Positions 32,212 through 42,010 of a stretch of 64,000 nt of DNA are shown here, one piece after another. The translations under genes and the position numbers were made by a program. Each line of letters begins with the position of its first letter. Positions within the stretch are counted from its first letter, which is position 1. This DNA comes from Streptomyces sp. SPB162 (GTDB taxonomy: Bacteria > Actinomycetota > Actinomycetes > Streptomycetales > Streptomycetaceae). Under the pieces are notes generated by a model, which was given only the letters and a program-made list of their open reading frames with translations, was not told where the DNA came from and searched no databases. The DNA lies in contig NZ_JAQFII010000001.1 of assembly GCF_029504575.1 (NCBI RefSeq), forward strand, positions 4,533,001 to 4,597,000, given 5' to 3'.

Positions 32212-32339
32212 AGGCGCGATCTTCAGATGAACGCGGTCTGAAAGCGATCTTCGTGGGGCCGGACGCGACCCGGGCTCACGGTCCCTCCCCGCGGGGGGAC
32301 CCCCACGCAGTCATCGGCGACTGGAAGGAGCGGGGGACG

Positions 32340-32699
32340 GTGAACGCCTACGCGCCCATCCTCGTGTTGGGCGGCCTCGGGGCCGGCTTCGCGATCTTCT
32401 CCGTGATCACGGCCTCGATCGTCGGACCGAAACGGTACAACCGGGCCAAACAGGAAGCCTATGAGTGCGGCATCGAGCCCACTCCGCAGCCCATCGGCGG
32501 CGGGCGCTTCCCCATCAAGTACTACCTGACGGCGATGCTCTTCATCGTCTTCGACATCGAGATCGTCTTCCTCTATCCCTGGGCCGTCACGTTCGACTCC
32601 CTGGGGATTTTCGGGCTCGTGGAGATGCTCCTCTTCGTGCTCACCGTCTTCGTCGCCTACGCATACGTGTGGCGACGCGGCGGCCTGGAATGGGACTAG
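32340..32699 (+). CDS. nuoA: NADH-quinone oxidoreductase subunit A
   Basis: The 119-residue membrane subunit has three hydrophobic helices and the family signature ECGIEPTPQPIGGGRFPIKY with the conserved Cys in the first loop. The GTG at 32340 is chosen for its ribosome site GGAAGGAGCGGGG and because an upstream reading lacks membrane character. It is the first gene of a 14-gene operon, nuoA-N, for proton-pumping NADH:menaquinone oxidoreductase. Regulation by Rex is suggested by the operator upstream. Confidence 0.96.
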   Translation: MNAYAPILVLGGLGAGFAIFSVITASIVGPKRYNRAKQEAYECGIEPTPQPIGGGRFPIKYYLTAMLFIVFDIEIVFLYPWAVTFDSLGIFGLVEMLLFVLTVFVAYAYVWRRGGLEWD

Positions 32700-32717
32700 G
32701 GGACAAGGGGCCAACGC

Positions 32718-33272
32718 ATGGGTATCGAAGAAAAACTGCCGAGTGGATTCCTGCTGACCACGGTGGAGTCCGCTGCGGGCTGGGTGCGTAAGGCGTCGGT
32801 CTTCCCGGCCACCTTCGGCCTGGCCTGCTGTGCCATCGAGATGATGACCACCGGGGCCGGGCGTTATGACCTGGCCCGTTTCGGTATGGAGGTCTTCCGC
32901 GGCTCGCCGCGGCAGGCGGACCTGATGATCGTGGCCGGCCGGGTCAGCCAGAAGATGGCGCCGGTGCTGCGGCAGGTCTACGACCAGATGCCGAATCCCA
33001 AGTGGGTCATCTCCATGGGGGTCTGTGCCTCTTCGGGTGGAATGTTCAACAATTACGCCATTGTGCAGGGTGTTGACCACATTGTTCCCGTTGATATCTA
33101 TTTGCCCGGTTGCCCGCCCCGGCCCGAGATGCTCATGGACGCCATCCTCAAGCTCCACCAGAAGATCCAGGGCGAGAAGCTCGGTGTGAACCGTGAGGAG
33201 GCGGCCCGCGAAGCGGAGTCCGCCGCCCTCAACGCGCTCCCGCTGATCGAGATGAAGGGGCTGCTGCGGTGA
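32718..33272 (+). CDS. nuoB: NADH-quinone oxidoreductase subunit B
   Basis: The 184-residue peripheral subunit carries the terminal 4Fe-4S cluster N2 that passes electrons to menaquinone. The ligands are visible: the adjacent cysteines in FGLACCAIEMM, GVCASSGGMF and LPGCPPRPE. The length is normal and an Ala/Glu-rich tail ends the protein. The ATG is 18 bases after nuoA. The stop overlaps the nuoC start by 4 bases. Confidence 0.97.
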   Translation: MGIEEKLPSGFLLTTVESAAGWVRKASVFPATFGLACCAIEMMTTGAGRYDLARFGMEVFRGSPRQADLMIVAGRVSQKMAPVLRQVYDQMPNPKWVISMGVCASSGGMFNNYAIVQGVDHIVPVDIYLPGCPPRPEMLMDAILKLHQKIQGEKLGVNREEAAREAESAALNALPLIEMKGLLR

Positions 33273-34003
33273 CAGACGCCAACGGCACCAACCCCGACCG
33301 AGACGTACAGACCGACAACCTCCCCGGCCAGCGCGACGCGGGCGGCGAGGTCATCGGCCACCGGAAGGGCATGTTCGGCGCCAACAACGGCGGCGACACC
33401 TCCGGCTACGGCGGCCTCGTCAGGACGGTCAGGCTGCCAGGACCGGCCCACCGCCCCTACGGCGGCTGGTTCGACGAGGTGGCCGACGAGCTGGAGGGTG
33501 CGCTGGAGGAGCAGGGACTGCTCCCCTCGAACGCCATCGACCGGACCGTCATCGACAGCGACGAGCTGACGTTCCACATCGCCCGCGAGCACCTCGTGCA
33601 GGTCGCCAAGACCTGCCGCGACGATCCGGCGCTGCGCTTCGAGCTCTGTACGGGAGTGAGCGGGGTGAACTACCCCGAGGACAAGGGCCGCGAGCTGCAC
33701 GCCGTCTACCACCTGCGCTCGATCACCCACAACCGGCTGATCCGGCTGGAGGTGAGCGCCCCCGACAGCGACCCGCACATCCCGTCGATCGTCTCGGTGT
33801 ACCCGACGAACGACTGGCACGAGCGTGAGGCGTACGACTTCTTCGGCATCGTCTTCGACGGCCACCCCGCCCTCACGCGGATCATGATGCCGGACGACTG
33901 GCCCGGCCACCCGCAGCGCAAGGACTACCCGCTCGGCGGCATTCCCGTCGAGTACAAGGGCGCCCAGATCCCGGCTCCCGACCAGCGGAGGTCGTACTCC
34001 TGA
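33269..34003 (+). CDS. nuoC: NADH-quinone oxidoreductase subunit C
   Basis: The 244 residues include an extended N-terminal 65-residue section typical of actinomycetes, then the NuoC core with CTGVSGVNYPEDKGRELHAV and the signature WHEREAYDFFGIVFDGHP. It is part of the peripheral arm and contacts NuoB and NuoD. It starts at a GTG overlapping nuoB and its stop overlaps the nuoD start by one base. Confidence 0.96.
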   Translation: MTDANGTNPDRDVQTDNLPGQRDAGGEVIGHRKGMFGANNGGDTSGYGGLVRTVRLPGPAHRPYGGWFDEVADELEGALEEQGLLPSNAIDRTVIDSDELTFHIAREHLVQVAKTCRDDPALRFELCTGVSGVNYPEDKGRELHAVYHLRSITHNRLIRLEVSAPDSDPHIPSIVSVYPTNDWHEREAYDFFGIVFDGHPALTRIMMPDDWPGHPQRKDYPLGGIPVEYKGAQIPAPDQRRSYS

Positions 34004-35337
34004 TGAGCACTCACCACGCACCCGCTCAGGCGGAGGAACGCGACACCACCGAAGGCCGGGTCTTCACCGTCACCGGTGGCGACTGGGACGAGCTGGCCGA
34101 GACCGTCGGCAGGTCCGACGACGAGCGCATCATCGTCAACATGGGGCCGCAGCACCCGTCCACCCACGGCGTGCTCCGGCTGATCCTGGAGATCGACGGC
34201 GAGACGGTCACCGAGGCCCGGTCGGGCATCGGCTACCTGCACACCGGCATCGAGAAGAACATGGAGTACCGGACGTGGACCCAGGGGTCCACGTTCGTGA
34301 CGCGCATGGACTACCTCACGCCGTTCTTCAACGAGACGGCGTACTGCCTCGCGGTGGAGAAGCTGCTCGGCGTCACCGAGCAGGTGCCGGACCGGGCCAG
34401 CGTCATCCGCGTGCTGCTGATGGAGCTGAACCGGCTCTCCTCGCACCTGGTGTGCATCGCCACCGGCGGCATGGAGCTCGGCGCGACGACGATCATGATC
34501 TACGGGTTCCGCGACCGTGAGCTGATCCTGGACGTCTTCGAGCTCATCACCGGTCTGCGGATGAACCACGCGTACATCCGGCCGGGCGGCCTCGCCCAGG
34601 ACCTGCCGCCGGGCGCGGTGGACCAGATCCGCGAGCTCGTGAAGAAGATGCGCAAGAACCTTCCCGAGTACGACAAGCTCGCCACCGGCAATCCGATCTT
34701 CAAGGCCCGGATGGAAGAGGTCGGCTACCTGGACCTGGCCGGCTGCATGGCGCTCGGCGCCACCGGACCGATCCTGCGCGCCGCCGGCCTGCCGCACGAC
34801 CTGCGCAAGGCGCAGCCGTACTGCGGCTACGAGGGCTACGACTTCGAGGTCCCGACGGCCGACACCGCCGACTCCTACGGCCGCTTCCTGGTCCGTCTGG
34901 AGGAGATGCGGCAGTCGCTGCGCATCGTCGAGCAGGCCCTGGACAAGCTGGCGCCGGGACCGGTGATGGTCGAGGACAAGAAAATCGCCTGGCCCGCGCA
35001 GCTCGCGCTCGGCCCGGACGGCCTCGGCAACTCGCTCGACCACATCAAGAAGATCATGGGCACCTCGATGGAGTCCCTGATCCACCACTTCAAGCTGGTC
35101 ACCGAGGGCTTCCGGGTCCCGCCGGGCCAGGCCTACACCGCGGTGGAGTCGCCCAAGGGCGAGCTGGGCGTGCACGTCGTCAGCGACGGCGGCACCCGCC
35201 CCTTCCGGGTCCACTTCCGGGACCCGTCGTTCACCAACCTGCAGTCCATGGCGGCGATGTGCGAGGGCGGCCAGGTCGCCGACGTCATCGTGGCCGTGGC
35301 GTCCATCGACCCCGTGATGGGAGGCGTCGACCGATGA
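34003..35337 (+). CDS. nuoD: NADH-quinone oxidoreductase subunit D
   Basis: The 444-residue 49-kDa-type subunit forms the quinone pocket with NuoB. Family blocks are NMGPQHPSTHGVLRL near residue 47 (His and Tyr-pocket region), GYLHTGIEKNME and the C-terminal FRDPSFTNLQ-DVIVAVASIDPVMGGVDR. The length agrees with the family. The ATG overlaps the nuoC stop by one base. Confidence 0.97.
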   Translation: MSTHHAPAQAEERDTTEGRVFTVTGGDWDELAETVGRSDDERIIVNMGPQHPSTHGVLRLILEIDGETVTEARSGIGYLHTGIEKNMEYRTWTQGSTFVTRMDYLTPFFNETAYCLAVEKLLGVTEQVPDRASVIRVLLMELNRLSSHLVCIATGGMELGATTIMIYGFRDRELILDVFELITGLRMNHAYIRPGGLAQDLPPGAVDQIRELVKKMRKNLPEYDKLATGNPIFKARMEEVGYLDLAGCMALGATGPILRAAGLPHDLRKAQPYCGYEGYDFEVPTADTADSYGRFLVRLEEMRQSLRIVEQALDKLAPGPVMVEDKKIAWPAQLALGPDGLGNSLDHIKKIMGTSMESLIHHFKLVTEGFRVPPGQAYTAVESPKGELGVHVVSDGGTRPFRVHFRDPSFTNLQSMAAMCEGGQVADVIVAVASIDPVMGGVDR

Positions 35338-36209
35338 CCGACGTCAGTTTGGGGATGCCACAGCTTCCCGCCGCCGACTATCCGGCCGAGGTCCGCGCCA
35401 GGCTGGAGGCGGACGCGAAGGACATCATCGCCCGCTACCCCGACAGCCGCAGCGCGCTTCTGCCGCTGCTGCACCTGACGCAGTCCGTGGACGGGTACGT
35501 CACCCGCACCGGCATCCGGTTCTGCGCGGAGCAGCTGGAGCTCACGACCGCCGAGGTCACCGCGGTCGCGACGTTCTACTCCATGTACCGGCGCAAGCCG
35601 AGCGGCGACTACCAGGTCGGGGTCTGCACCAACACGCTCTGCGCGGTGATGGGCGGCGACGCCATCTTCGACGAGCTGAAGGAACACCTGGGGGTCGGCA
35701 ACAACGAGACGACCCCGGACGGCAAGGTCACGCTGGAGCACATCGAGTGCAACGCGGCCTGCGACTTCGCCCCGGTGGTGATGGTGAACTGGGAGTTCTT
35801 CGACAACCAGACACCGGCCTCCGCCAAGCGGCTGGTCGACGACCTCATCGCGGGCCGCGAGGTGCGGCCCACCCGTGGCGCGCCGCTGTGCACGTACAAG
35901 GAGACCGCCCGCATCCTCGCCGGCTTCCCCGACCAGCGCCCCGGCGCCGTCGAGGCCACCGGCGGAGCCGGCCCCGCCTCGCTCGCGGGGCTGCGGCTGT
36001 CGCGCGGCGAGGCGCTGTCCGGCGCGGACAGCGGGCAGCCGGTCCGCCGCTCGTCGGTGCCCCAGCAGGGCGAGACTCCGGCCGCGTCGTCGGGCGCCCC
36101 CGGGCACCCCAGCCCCGCCGAGCACGCCAGCTCGCACGACGCACCGCAGGAGACCGCCGTGTCGGACCCCGCCAACCCGGCAGGACCTGAGAGCGAGGAG
36201 GGCAAATGA
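35334..36209 (+). CDS. nuoE: NADH-quinone oxidoreductase subunit E, with long C-terminal tail
   Basis: NuoE has a thioredoxin-like 2Fe-2S domain. The ligands are visible as GVCTNTLCAV and ECNAACDFAP. The core ends near residue 200. A further 90 residues rich in Gly, Ala, Pro and Ser (QRPGAVEATGGAGPASL and onward) make it 291 residues, longer than the usual 160-200. This tail occurs in Streptomyces NuoE and is probably disordered. The ATG overlaps the nuoD stop by 4 bases; the stop overlaps nuoF. Confidence 0.96.
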   Translation: MTDVSLGMPQLPAADYPAEVRARLEADAKDIIARYPDSRSALLPLLHLTQSVDGYVTRTGIRFCAEQLELTTAEVTAVATFYSMYRRKPSGDYQVGVCTNTLCAVMGGDAIFDELKEHLGVGNNETTPDGKVTLEHIECNAACDFAPVVMVNWEFFDNQTPASAKRLVDDLIAGREVRPTRGAPLCTYKETARILAGFPDQRPGAVEATGGAGPASLAGLRLSRGEALSGADSGQPVRRSSVPQQGETPAASSGAPGHPSPAEHASSHDAPQETAVSDPANPAGPESEEGK

Positions 36210-37546
36210 TGACCGTGTCGCCCGAGAAGCTGCTCACCCCCGTCCTGTCGGCCTTCTGGGACGACGAGCGGTCGTGGACGCTCGACACCTACCGCCGCCA
36301 CGAGGGCTACGAGGGCCTGCGCAAGGCCCTCGCGATGCCGCCGGACGACGTCATCGCGTACGTGAAGGACTCGGGGCTGCGCGGCCGCGGCGGCGCCGGC
36401 TTCCCGACCGGTATGAAGTGGCAGTTCATCCCGCAGGGGGACGGCAAGCCGCACTACCTCGTCGTCAACGCGGACGAGTCGGAGCCGGGTACCTGCAAGG
36501 ACATCCCGCTGCTCTTCGCCAACCCGCACGCGCTCATCGAGGGCATGGTGATCGCCTGCCACGCCATCCGCTCGAACCACGCCTTCATCTACCTGCGCGG
36601 CGAGGTCGTCCCGGTGCTTCGCCGGCTGCACGAGGCCGTACGCGAGGCGTACGAGGCGGGCTACCTCGGCAAGAACATCCAGGGCAGCGGCTTCGATCTG
36701 GAGCTGACCGTCCACGCCGGAGCCGGCGCGTACATCTGCGGTGAGGAGACGGCGCTGCTGGACTCCCTCGAAGGGCGTCGCGGCCAGCCCCGGCTGCGCC
36801 CGCCGTTCCCGGCGGTCGAGGGCCTGTACGCCTGCCCGACCGTCGTCAACAACGTCGAGTCCATCGCCTCGGTGCCCGCGATCATGCAGCGCGGCAAGGA
36901 CTGGTTCAAGTCGATGGGCAGCGAGAAGTCCCCTGGCTTCACGCTGTACTCGCTGTCCGGGCACGTCGTCAGCCCCGGCCAGTACGAGGCACCGCTCGGC
37001 ATCACGCTGCGCCAGCTGCTCGACATGAGCGGCGGCATCCGGCCGGGCCACCGGCTGAAGTTCTGGACCCCGGGCGGCTCGTCGACCCCGATGTTCACCG
37101 ATGAGCACCTGGACGTGCCCCTCGACTACGAGGGCGTGGGCGCCGCCGGCTCGATGCTCGGCACCAAGGCGCTGCAGTGTTTCGACGAGACGACGTGCGT
37201 GGTGCGAGCGGTGACGCGCTGGACGGAGTTCTACGCCCACGAGTCCTGCGGCAAGTGCACGCCGTGCCGTGAGGGCACGTACTGGCTGGTCCAGCTGCTG
37301 CGCGATATCGAGGCGGGCAAGGGCAAGCTCTCCGACCTCGACAAGCTCAACGACATCGCCGACAACATCAACGGCAAGTCCTTCTGCGCGCTCGGCGACG
37401 GCGCCGCCAGCCCGATCTTCTCCTCCCTCAAGTACTTCCGCGGGGAGTACGAGGAGCACATCGAGCGCAAGGGCTGCCCCTTCGACCCGGCCGCCTCGAC
37501 CGTATGGGCCGACACCGGAACGTCTCACCTGGAGGTGAACGCATGA
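36206..37546 (+). CDS. nuoF: NADH-quinone oxidoreductase subunit F
   Basis: The 446-residue subunit binds NADH and FMN and carries a 4Fe-4S cluster. The nucleotide site is GLRGRGGAGFPTGMKW, an FMN-site block is VNADESEPGTCKD, and the cluster ligands are ESCGKCTPCREG plus a later Cys in KSFCALGDG. Two ATG codons stand in tandem (36206, 36209), both overlapping the nuoE stop. The length is normal. Confidence 0.97.
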   Translation: MMTVSPEKLLTPVLSAFWDDERSWTLDTYRRHEGYEGLRKALAMPPDDVIAYVKDSGLRGRGGAGFPTGMKWQFIPQGDGKPHYLVVNADESEPGTCKDIPLLFANPHALIEGMVIACHAIRSNHAFIYLRGEVVPVLRRLHEAVREAYEAGYLGKNIQGSGFDLELTVHAGAGAYICGEETALLDSLEGRRGQPRLRPPFPAVEGLYACPTVVNNVESIASVPAIMQRGKDWFKSMGSEKSPGFTLYSLSGHVVSPGQYEAPLGITLRQLLDMSGGIRPGHRLKFWTPGGSSTPMFTDEHLDVPLDYEGVGAAGSMLGTKALQCFDETTCVVRAVTRWTEFYAHESCGKCTPCREGTYWLVQLLRDIEAGKGKLSDLDKLNDIADNINGKSFCALGDGAASPIFSSLKYFRGEYEEHIERKGCPFDPAASTVWADTGTSHLEVNA

Positions 37547-40032
37547 CAGTCACCACGTCTGCCCCCTCCGGAGGGGGAGAGGCGGCGGTTCCGCCGGAGG
37601 ATCTCGTCGCCGTCACGATCGACGGCGTCGCACTCTCGGTCCCCAAGGGGACCCTGGTGATCCGTGCGGCGGAGCTGCTGGGCATCGAGATCCCGCGCTT
37701 CTGCGACCACCCGCTCCTCGACCCGGCCGGCGCCTGCCGGCAGTGCATCGTCGAGGTCGAGGGCCAGCGCAAGCCGATGGCGTCCTGCACGATCACGTGC
37801 ACCGACGGCATGGTCGTCAAGACGCACCTGACGTCGCCGGTCGCCGAGAAGGCGCAGCGCGGGGTGATGGAGCTGCTGCTCATCAACCACCCGCTGGACT
37901 GCCCGGTCTGCGACAAGGGCGGTGAGTGCCCGCTGCAGAACCAGGCGATGAGCACCGGTCAGGCGGACACCCGCTTCGAGGGAAAGAAGCGGACGTACGA
38001 GAAGCCGGTGCCGATCTCCACGCAGGTGCTGCTGGACCGGGAGCGGTGCGTGCTGTGCGCGCGCTGTACCCGGTTCTCGGAGCAGATCGCGGGCGACCCG
38101 TTCATCGAGCTGATCGAGCGCGGCGCCCTCCAGCAGGTCGGGATCGGGGAGGGCGACCCGTTCGCCTCGTACTTCTCCGGCAACACCATCCAGATCTGCC
38201 CGGTGGGCGCACTGACCTCGGCGGCGTACCGCTTCCGGTCCCGGCCGTTCGACCTGGTGTCGTCGCCGTCGGTCTGCGAGCACTGCGCCGGCGGCTGCGC
38301 GACGCGCACCGACCACCGGCGCGGCAAGGTCATGCGGCGGCTGGCCGCCGACGACCCCGAGGTCAACGAGGAATGGGTGTGCGACAAGGGACGCTTCGGC
38401 TTCCGCTACGCACAGCGCCCCGACCGCCTCAAGCACCCGCTGCTCCGTAACAAGGAGACCGGTGAGCTGGAGCCGGCGAGCTGGCCCGAGGCGCTGGCGG
38501 CCGCGGCCGCCGGGATCGCCGCGGCCGGCGGCCGCACCGCGGTCCTGGCCGGCGGCCGGCTGACCGTCGAGGACGCCTACGCCTACGCGAAGTTCGCGCG
38601 GGTCGCCCTCGACACCAACGACGTCGACTTCCGGGCCCGCGTGCACAGCGCCGAGGAGGCCGACTTCCTGGCCTCGCAGGTGGCGGGACGCGGCCGGGAC
38701 CTGGACGGCCAGGGCATCACGTACACGACGCTGGAGAAGGCTCCGGCCGTCCTGCTCGTCGGGCTGGAAGCCGAGGAGGAGGCTCCGGGGATCTTCCTCC
38801 GGCTTCGGAAGGCGAACCAGAAGCGGCGCCAGCGGACCTTCGCACTGGCGCCGTTCGCGACCCGCGGCCTGACCAAGGCGGGCGGCACGCTGTTGCCCGC
38901 CGCGCCCGGCACCGAGCCGGAGTGGCTGGACGCGCTCGCCGGCGGGGTCGGTCTCGACGCGGCGGGCGAGAAGGCCGCCGAGGCCCTGCGTGCCCCCGGC
39001 GCGGTGATCCTGGTCGGCGAACGGCTGGCCGCCGTGCCCGGCGCGCTGACCGCGGCGATCCGCTTCGCCGCGGCGAGCGGCGCGAAGCTCGCGTGGATCC
39101 CACGCCGCGCCGGTGAGCGCGGAGCGGTCGAGGCGGGCGCGCTGCCGGGGCTGCTGCCCGGCGGCCGGCCGGTCACCGACCCGCGGGCCCGCGACGAGGT
39201 CGCACGGGTCTGGGGGCTGGCCGAACTCCCGCACCGCTTCGGGCGCGACGCCGGCCAGATCGTCGAGGCCGCCCTGAGCGGCGAGCTGGCGGCCCTGGTC
39301 GTCGGCGGCGTCGAGGTCGCGGACCTGCCGGACCCGGCACGAGCCCGGCTCGCGCTGGACGCGGTCGGGTTCGTCGTCAGCCTGGAACTGCGGCCTTCCG
39401 AGGTCACCGACCGGGCCGATGTCGTCCTGCCGGTGGCCGCGGTCGCCGAGAAGGCCGGCACCTTCCTCAACTGGGAGGGCAGGGCGCGGATGTTCGAGGC
39501 GGCCATCAAGCCGGACCAGGCCGCCAACCGGCACCAGCTGCCGGACGCCCGGGTCCTGACGATGCTCGCCGACGCGCTCGACGTCGGTCTCGGCCTCAGC
39601 GACGTACGCGCCGCCCGCGCCGAGCTGAACCGCCTCGCCCCCTGGGACGGGCCGCACGCGTCCCAGCCCCTGGAGACGTCGCGGACCCTGCCCGTGCCCG
39701 GCACCGGCGAGGCGGTCCTCGCGGGCCACCGGCTGCTGCTCGACCAGGGCAAGCTCCAGGAGGGCGACGACGCGCTGGCCGGCACCCGGCACGAGGCGGT
39801 GGTGCGGCTGTCGGCCGTGACGGCGGCCGAGGCCGGCCTCACCGACGGCGCGCTCGCCGAGGTCCGGGGACCCGCCGGTTCCGTACGGCTGCCGCTGCGC
39901 GTCACTCCGATGCCCGACCGGGTGGTGTGGCTGCCGCTGAACTCCACGGGCGGGGGCGTCGCCAGTGATACGGGCGCGCTGCCCGGCCAGGTCGTCAAGG
40001 TCGGCGCCGCTGCCACGGAGGTGGCCCAGTGA
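37543..40032 (+). CDS. nuoG: NADH-quinone oxidoreductase subunit G
   Basis: The 829-residue subunit holds several Fe-S clusters. The 2Fe-2S ligands are in PRFCDHPLLDPAGACRQCIV, the next cluster in HPLDCPVCDKGGECPLQNQA, further 4Fe-4S ligands in CVLCARCTRF and ICPVGAL, and an additional cluster in CEHCAGGCATR. The C-terminal 500 residues are the molybdopterin-oxidoreductase-like fold without cofactor. The ATG at 37543 overlaps the nuoF stop (ATGA). The size is as in other actinomycetes. Confidence 0.97.
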   Translation: MTVTTSAPSGGGEAAVPPEDLVAVTIDGVALSVPKGTLVIRAAELLGIEIPRFCDHPLLDPAGACRQCIVEVEGQRKPMASCTITCTDGMVVKTHLTSPVAEKAQRGVMELLLINHPLDCPVCDKGGECPLQNQAMSTGQADTRFEGKKRTYEKPVPISTQVLLDRERCVLCARCTRFSEQIAGDPFIELIERGALQQVGIGEGDPFASYFSGNTIQICPVGALTSAAYRFRSRPFDLVSSPSVCEHCAGGCATRTDHRRGKVMRRLAADDPEVNEEWVCDKGRFGFRYAQRPDRLKHPLLRNKETGELEPASWPEALAAAAAGIAAAGGRTAVLAGGRLTVEDAYAYAKFARVALDTNDVDFRARVHSAEEADFLASQVAGRGRDLDGQGITYTTLEKAPAVLLVGLEAEEEAPGIFLRLRKANQKRRQRTFALAPFATRGLTKAGGTLLPAAPGTEPEWLDALAGGVGLDAAGEKAAEALRAPGAVILVGERLAAVPGALTAAIRFAAASGAKLAWIPRRAGERGAVEAGALPGLLPGGRPVTDPRARDEVARVWGLAELPHRFGRDAGQIVEAALSGELAALVVGGVEVADLPDPARARLALDAVGFVVSLELRPSEVTDRADVVLPVAAVAEKAGTFLNWEGRARMFEAAIKPDQAANRHQLPDARVLTMLADALDVGLGLSDVRAARAELNRLAPWDGPHASQPLETSRTLPVPGTGEAVLAGHRLLLDQGKLQEGDDALAGTRHEAVVRLSAVTAAEAGLTDGALAEVRGPAGSVRLPLRVTPMPDRVVWLPLNSTGGGVASDTGALPGQVVKVGAAATEVAQ

Positions 40033-41420
40033 ACAACCTCTCCGCCGAAGATCTGTCGATGTTCGGCACCGATCCGTGGTGGCTGGTCCTGCTCAAGGCG
40101 GTGTTCTGCTTCGCCTTCGCCATGCTGACCGTGCTGTTCTCGATCGTCTGGGAACGCAAGGTCGTGGCGTGGATGCAGCTGCGCATCGGCCCCAACCGGC
40201 ACGGCCCGTGGGGCATGCTCCAGTCGCTCGCCGACGGCATCAAGCTGATGCTGAAGGAAGACATCATCGTCAAGCGCGCGGACAAGGTGGTGTACATCCT
40301 CGCGCCGATCGTCGCGGCGATCCCCGCCTTCATGTCCTTCGCGGTCATCCCCTTCGGCCCGGCCGACAACGAGGTGTCGATCTTCGGCACCCGCACCGCG
40401 CTGCAGCTCACCGACCTTCCGATCGGCGTCCTGTACATCCTGGCCACCGCGTCCGTCGGCATCTACGGCATCGTGCTCGCGGGCTGGTCCTCCGGCTCGA
40501 CGTACCCGCTGCTCGGCGGGTTGCGCGCGTCGGCCCAGATGATCTCCTACGAGATCGCGATGGGCCTCTCCTTCGCGGCGGTCTTCCTCTACTCGGGCTC
40601 GATGTCCACCTCGGCGATCGTCGAGGCGCAGCACGACCGCTGGTTCGCGGTGCTGCTGCCGGTCTCGCTGCTGATCTACATCGTGGCGATGGTCGGTGAG
40701 ACCAACCGCGCCCCGTTCGACATGCCGGAGTCCGAGGGCGACCTCGTCGGCGGGTTCAACACCGAGTACTCGTCGATCAAGTTCGCGCTCTTCATGCTCG
40801 CCGAGTACGTGAACATGGTGACGGTCTCGGCGGTGGCGACCACCCTCTTCCTGGGCGGCTGGCGGGCCCCGTGGCCGATCAGCACCTTCTGGGAGGGCGC
40901 GAACCACGGCTGGTGGCCGATGCTCTGGTTCACCATCAAGGTCCAGTTGCTGCTGTTCTTCTTCATCTGGCTGCGCGGCACCCTCCCGCGCGTGCGCTAC
41001 GACCAGTTCATGAAGCTGGGCTGGAAGGTCCTCATCCCGGTCTCGATGGTCTGGCTGATGCTGGTCGCGACCGTGCGGGCGATGCGGAACGAGGACTACG
41101 GCCTGCGCGACATCGTGCTGTACGTCGGTGGCGCCGTCGTCGCCCTGCTGCTGCTCTCGCTGGTGGTCGACGTGTTCCGCGACCGCGGGCGGAAGAAGGA
41201 GGAGGCGGCGGACGCCGCGGCACCGCCCGAAGAGTTCGATCCGATGGCGGGCGGCTTCCCCGTACCGCCGTTGCCGGGGCAGACACTGCCACCGGGTGCC
41301 GCGCCGTCGCAGCCGCAGCCAGGGCGAGCCCCAGCTCGTCGGCGCCCCGGATGCCGTGGACAACGACAAGGAGGCCGACGATGCCTGAGTTCCTGGGCCC
41401 GGTCGCGGGCTTCGGCGTGA
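40029..41420 (+). CDS. nuoH: NADH-quinone oxidoreductase subunit H (frameshift in the C-terminal tail)
   Basis: The 463 residues as read include eight or nine membrane helices and the NuoH blocks MQLRIGPNRHGPWGMLQSLA and ETNRAPFDMPESEGDLVGG at the quinone-channel end. After about residue 430 the frame becomes Arg/Gly-rich and overlaps nuoI by 40 bases. In the next frame the tail reads GEPQLVGAPDAVDNDKEADD and stops at 41388, overlapping nuoI by 8 bases as expected. One extra base near 41310-41330 is the likely cause. The conserved membrane part is unaffected. Confidence 0.93.
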   Translation: MNNLSAEDLSMFGTDPWWLVLLKAVFCFAFAMLTVLFSIVWERKVVAWMQLRIGPNRHGPWGMLQSLADGIKLMLKEDIIVKRADKVVYILAPIVAAIPAFMSFAVIPFGPADNEVSIFGTRTALQLTDLPIGVLYILATASVGIYGIVLAGWSSGSTYPLLGGLRASAQMISYEIAMGLSFAAVFLYSGSMSTSAIVEAQHDRWFAVLLPVSLLIYIVAMVGETNRAPFDMPESEGDLVGGFNTEYSSIKFALFMLAEYVNMVTVSAVATTLFLGGWRAPWPISTFWEGANHGWWPMLWFTIKVQLLLFFFIWLRGTLPRVRYDQFMKLGWKVLIPVSMVWLMLVATVRAMRNEDYGLRDIVLYVGGAVVALLLLSLVVDVFRDRGRKKEEAADAAAPPEEFDPMAGGFPVPPLPGQTLPPGAAPSQPQPGRAPARRRPGCRGQRQGGRRCLSSWARSRASA

Positions 41421-42010
41421 CCTTCAAGGCCATGTTCAAGAAGCGGCTGACCGAGCAGTACCCCGAGGAGAAGAAGCCGACCGCGCCGCGCTTCCACGGC
41501 CGGCACCAACTCAACCGGCACCCGGACGGGCTGGAGAAGTGCGTCGGCTGCGAGCTGTGCGCGTGGGCCTGCCCGGCCGACGCGATCTACGTGGAGGGCG
41601 CGGACAACACCGACGAGGAGCGCTACTCCCCGGGTGAGCGCTACGGCCGCGTCTACCAGATCAACTACGCCCGCTGCATCCTGTGCGGCCTGTGCATCGA
41701 GGCGTGCCCCACGCGGGCGCTGACGATGACGAACGAGTACGAACTCGCCGACCGGACGCGTGAGTCGCTGATCTTCACCAAGGAGCAGCTGCTCGCCGGC
41801 CTGGAAGAGGGCATGGTCGAGGCGCCGCACTCGATCTTCCCCGGCACCGACGAGCAGGACTACTACCGGGGGCTGGTCACCGAGGCCGCGCCCGGCACCG
41901 AGCGCCAGGTGGCGGTCTCCCAGGGCGAGAAGCCGGCGGAGGAAGCGCAGCCGTCGGTGACCGTGCCGGCCACCGGCGTCAGGCCCGCGGGAACGGGGGC
42001 GGAGGCATGA
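41381..42010 (+). CDS. nuoI: NADH-quinone oxidoreductase subunit I
   Basis: The 209-residue subunit has two 4Fe-4S ferredoxin motifs, CVGCELCAWACP and CILCGLCIEACP, which carry electrons to NuoB. The Ala/Glu/Pro-rich tail is longer than in E. coli. The ATG at 41381 has AAGGAGG upstream. The stop overlaps the nuoJ start (ATGA). Confidence 0.97.
   Translation: MPEFLGPVAGFGVTFKAMFKKRLTEQYPEEKKPTAPRFHGRHQLNRHPDGLEKCVGCELCAWACPADAIYVEGADNTDEERYSPGERYGRVYQINYARCILCGLCIEACPTRALTMTNEYELADRTRESLIFTKEQLLAGLEEGMVEAPHSIFPGTDEQDYYRGLVTEAAPGTERQVAVSQGEKPAEEAQPSVTVPATGVRPAGTGAEA

Larger units (their letters stand above)
31724..32339. other. Divergent intergenic region, NlpC/P60 and nuoA
   Basis: No gene is seen in these 616 bases. 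They hold the GTNAC repeats, a 20-base palindrome, a probable nuo promoter (TAAGAT at 32173-32178 as -10) and the Rex-type operator, listed separately. The part nearest the hydrolase (31724-32010) has short hairpins such as CGGGAC/GTCCCG but no riboswitch I recognise. Confidence 0.6.
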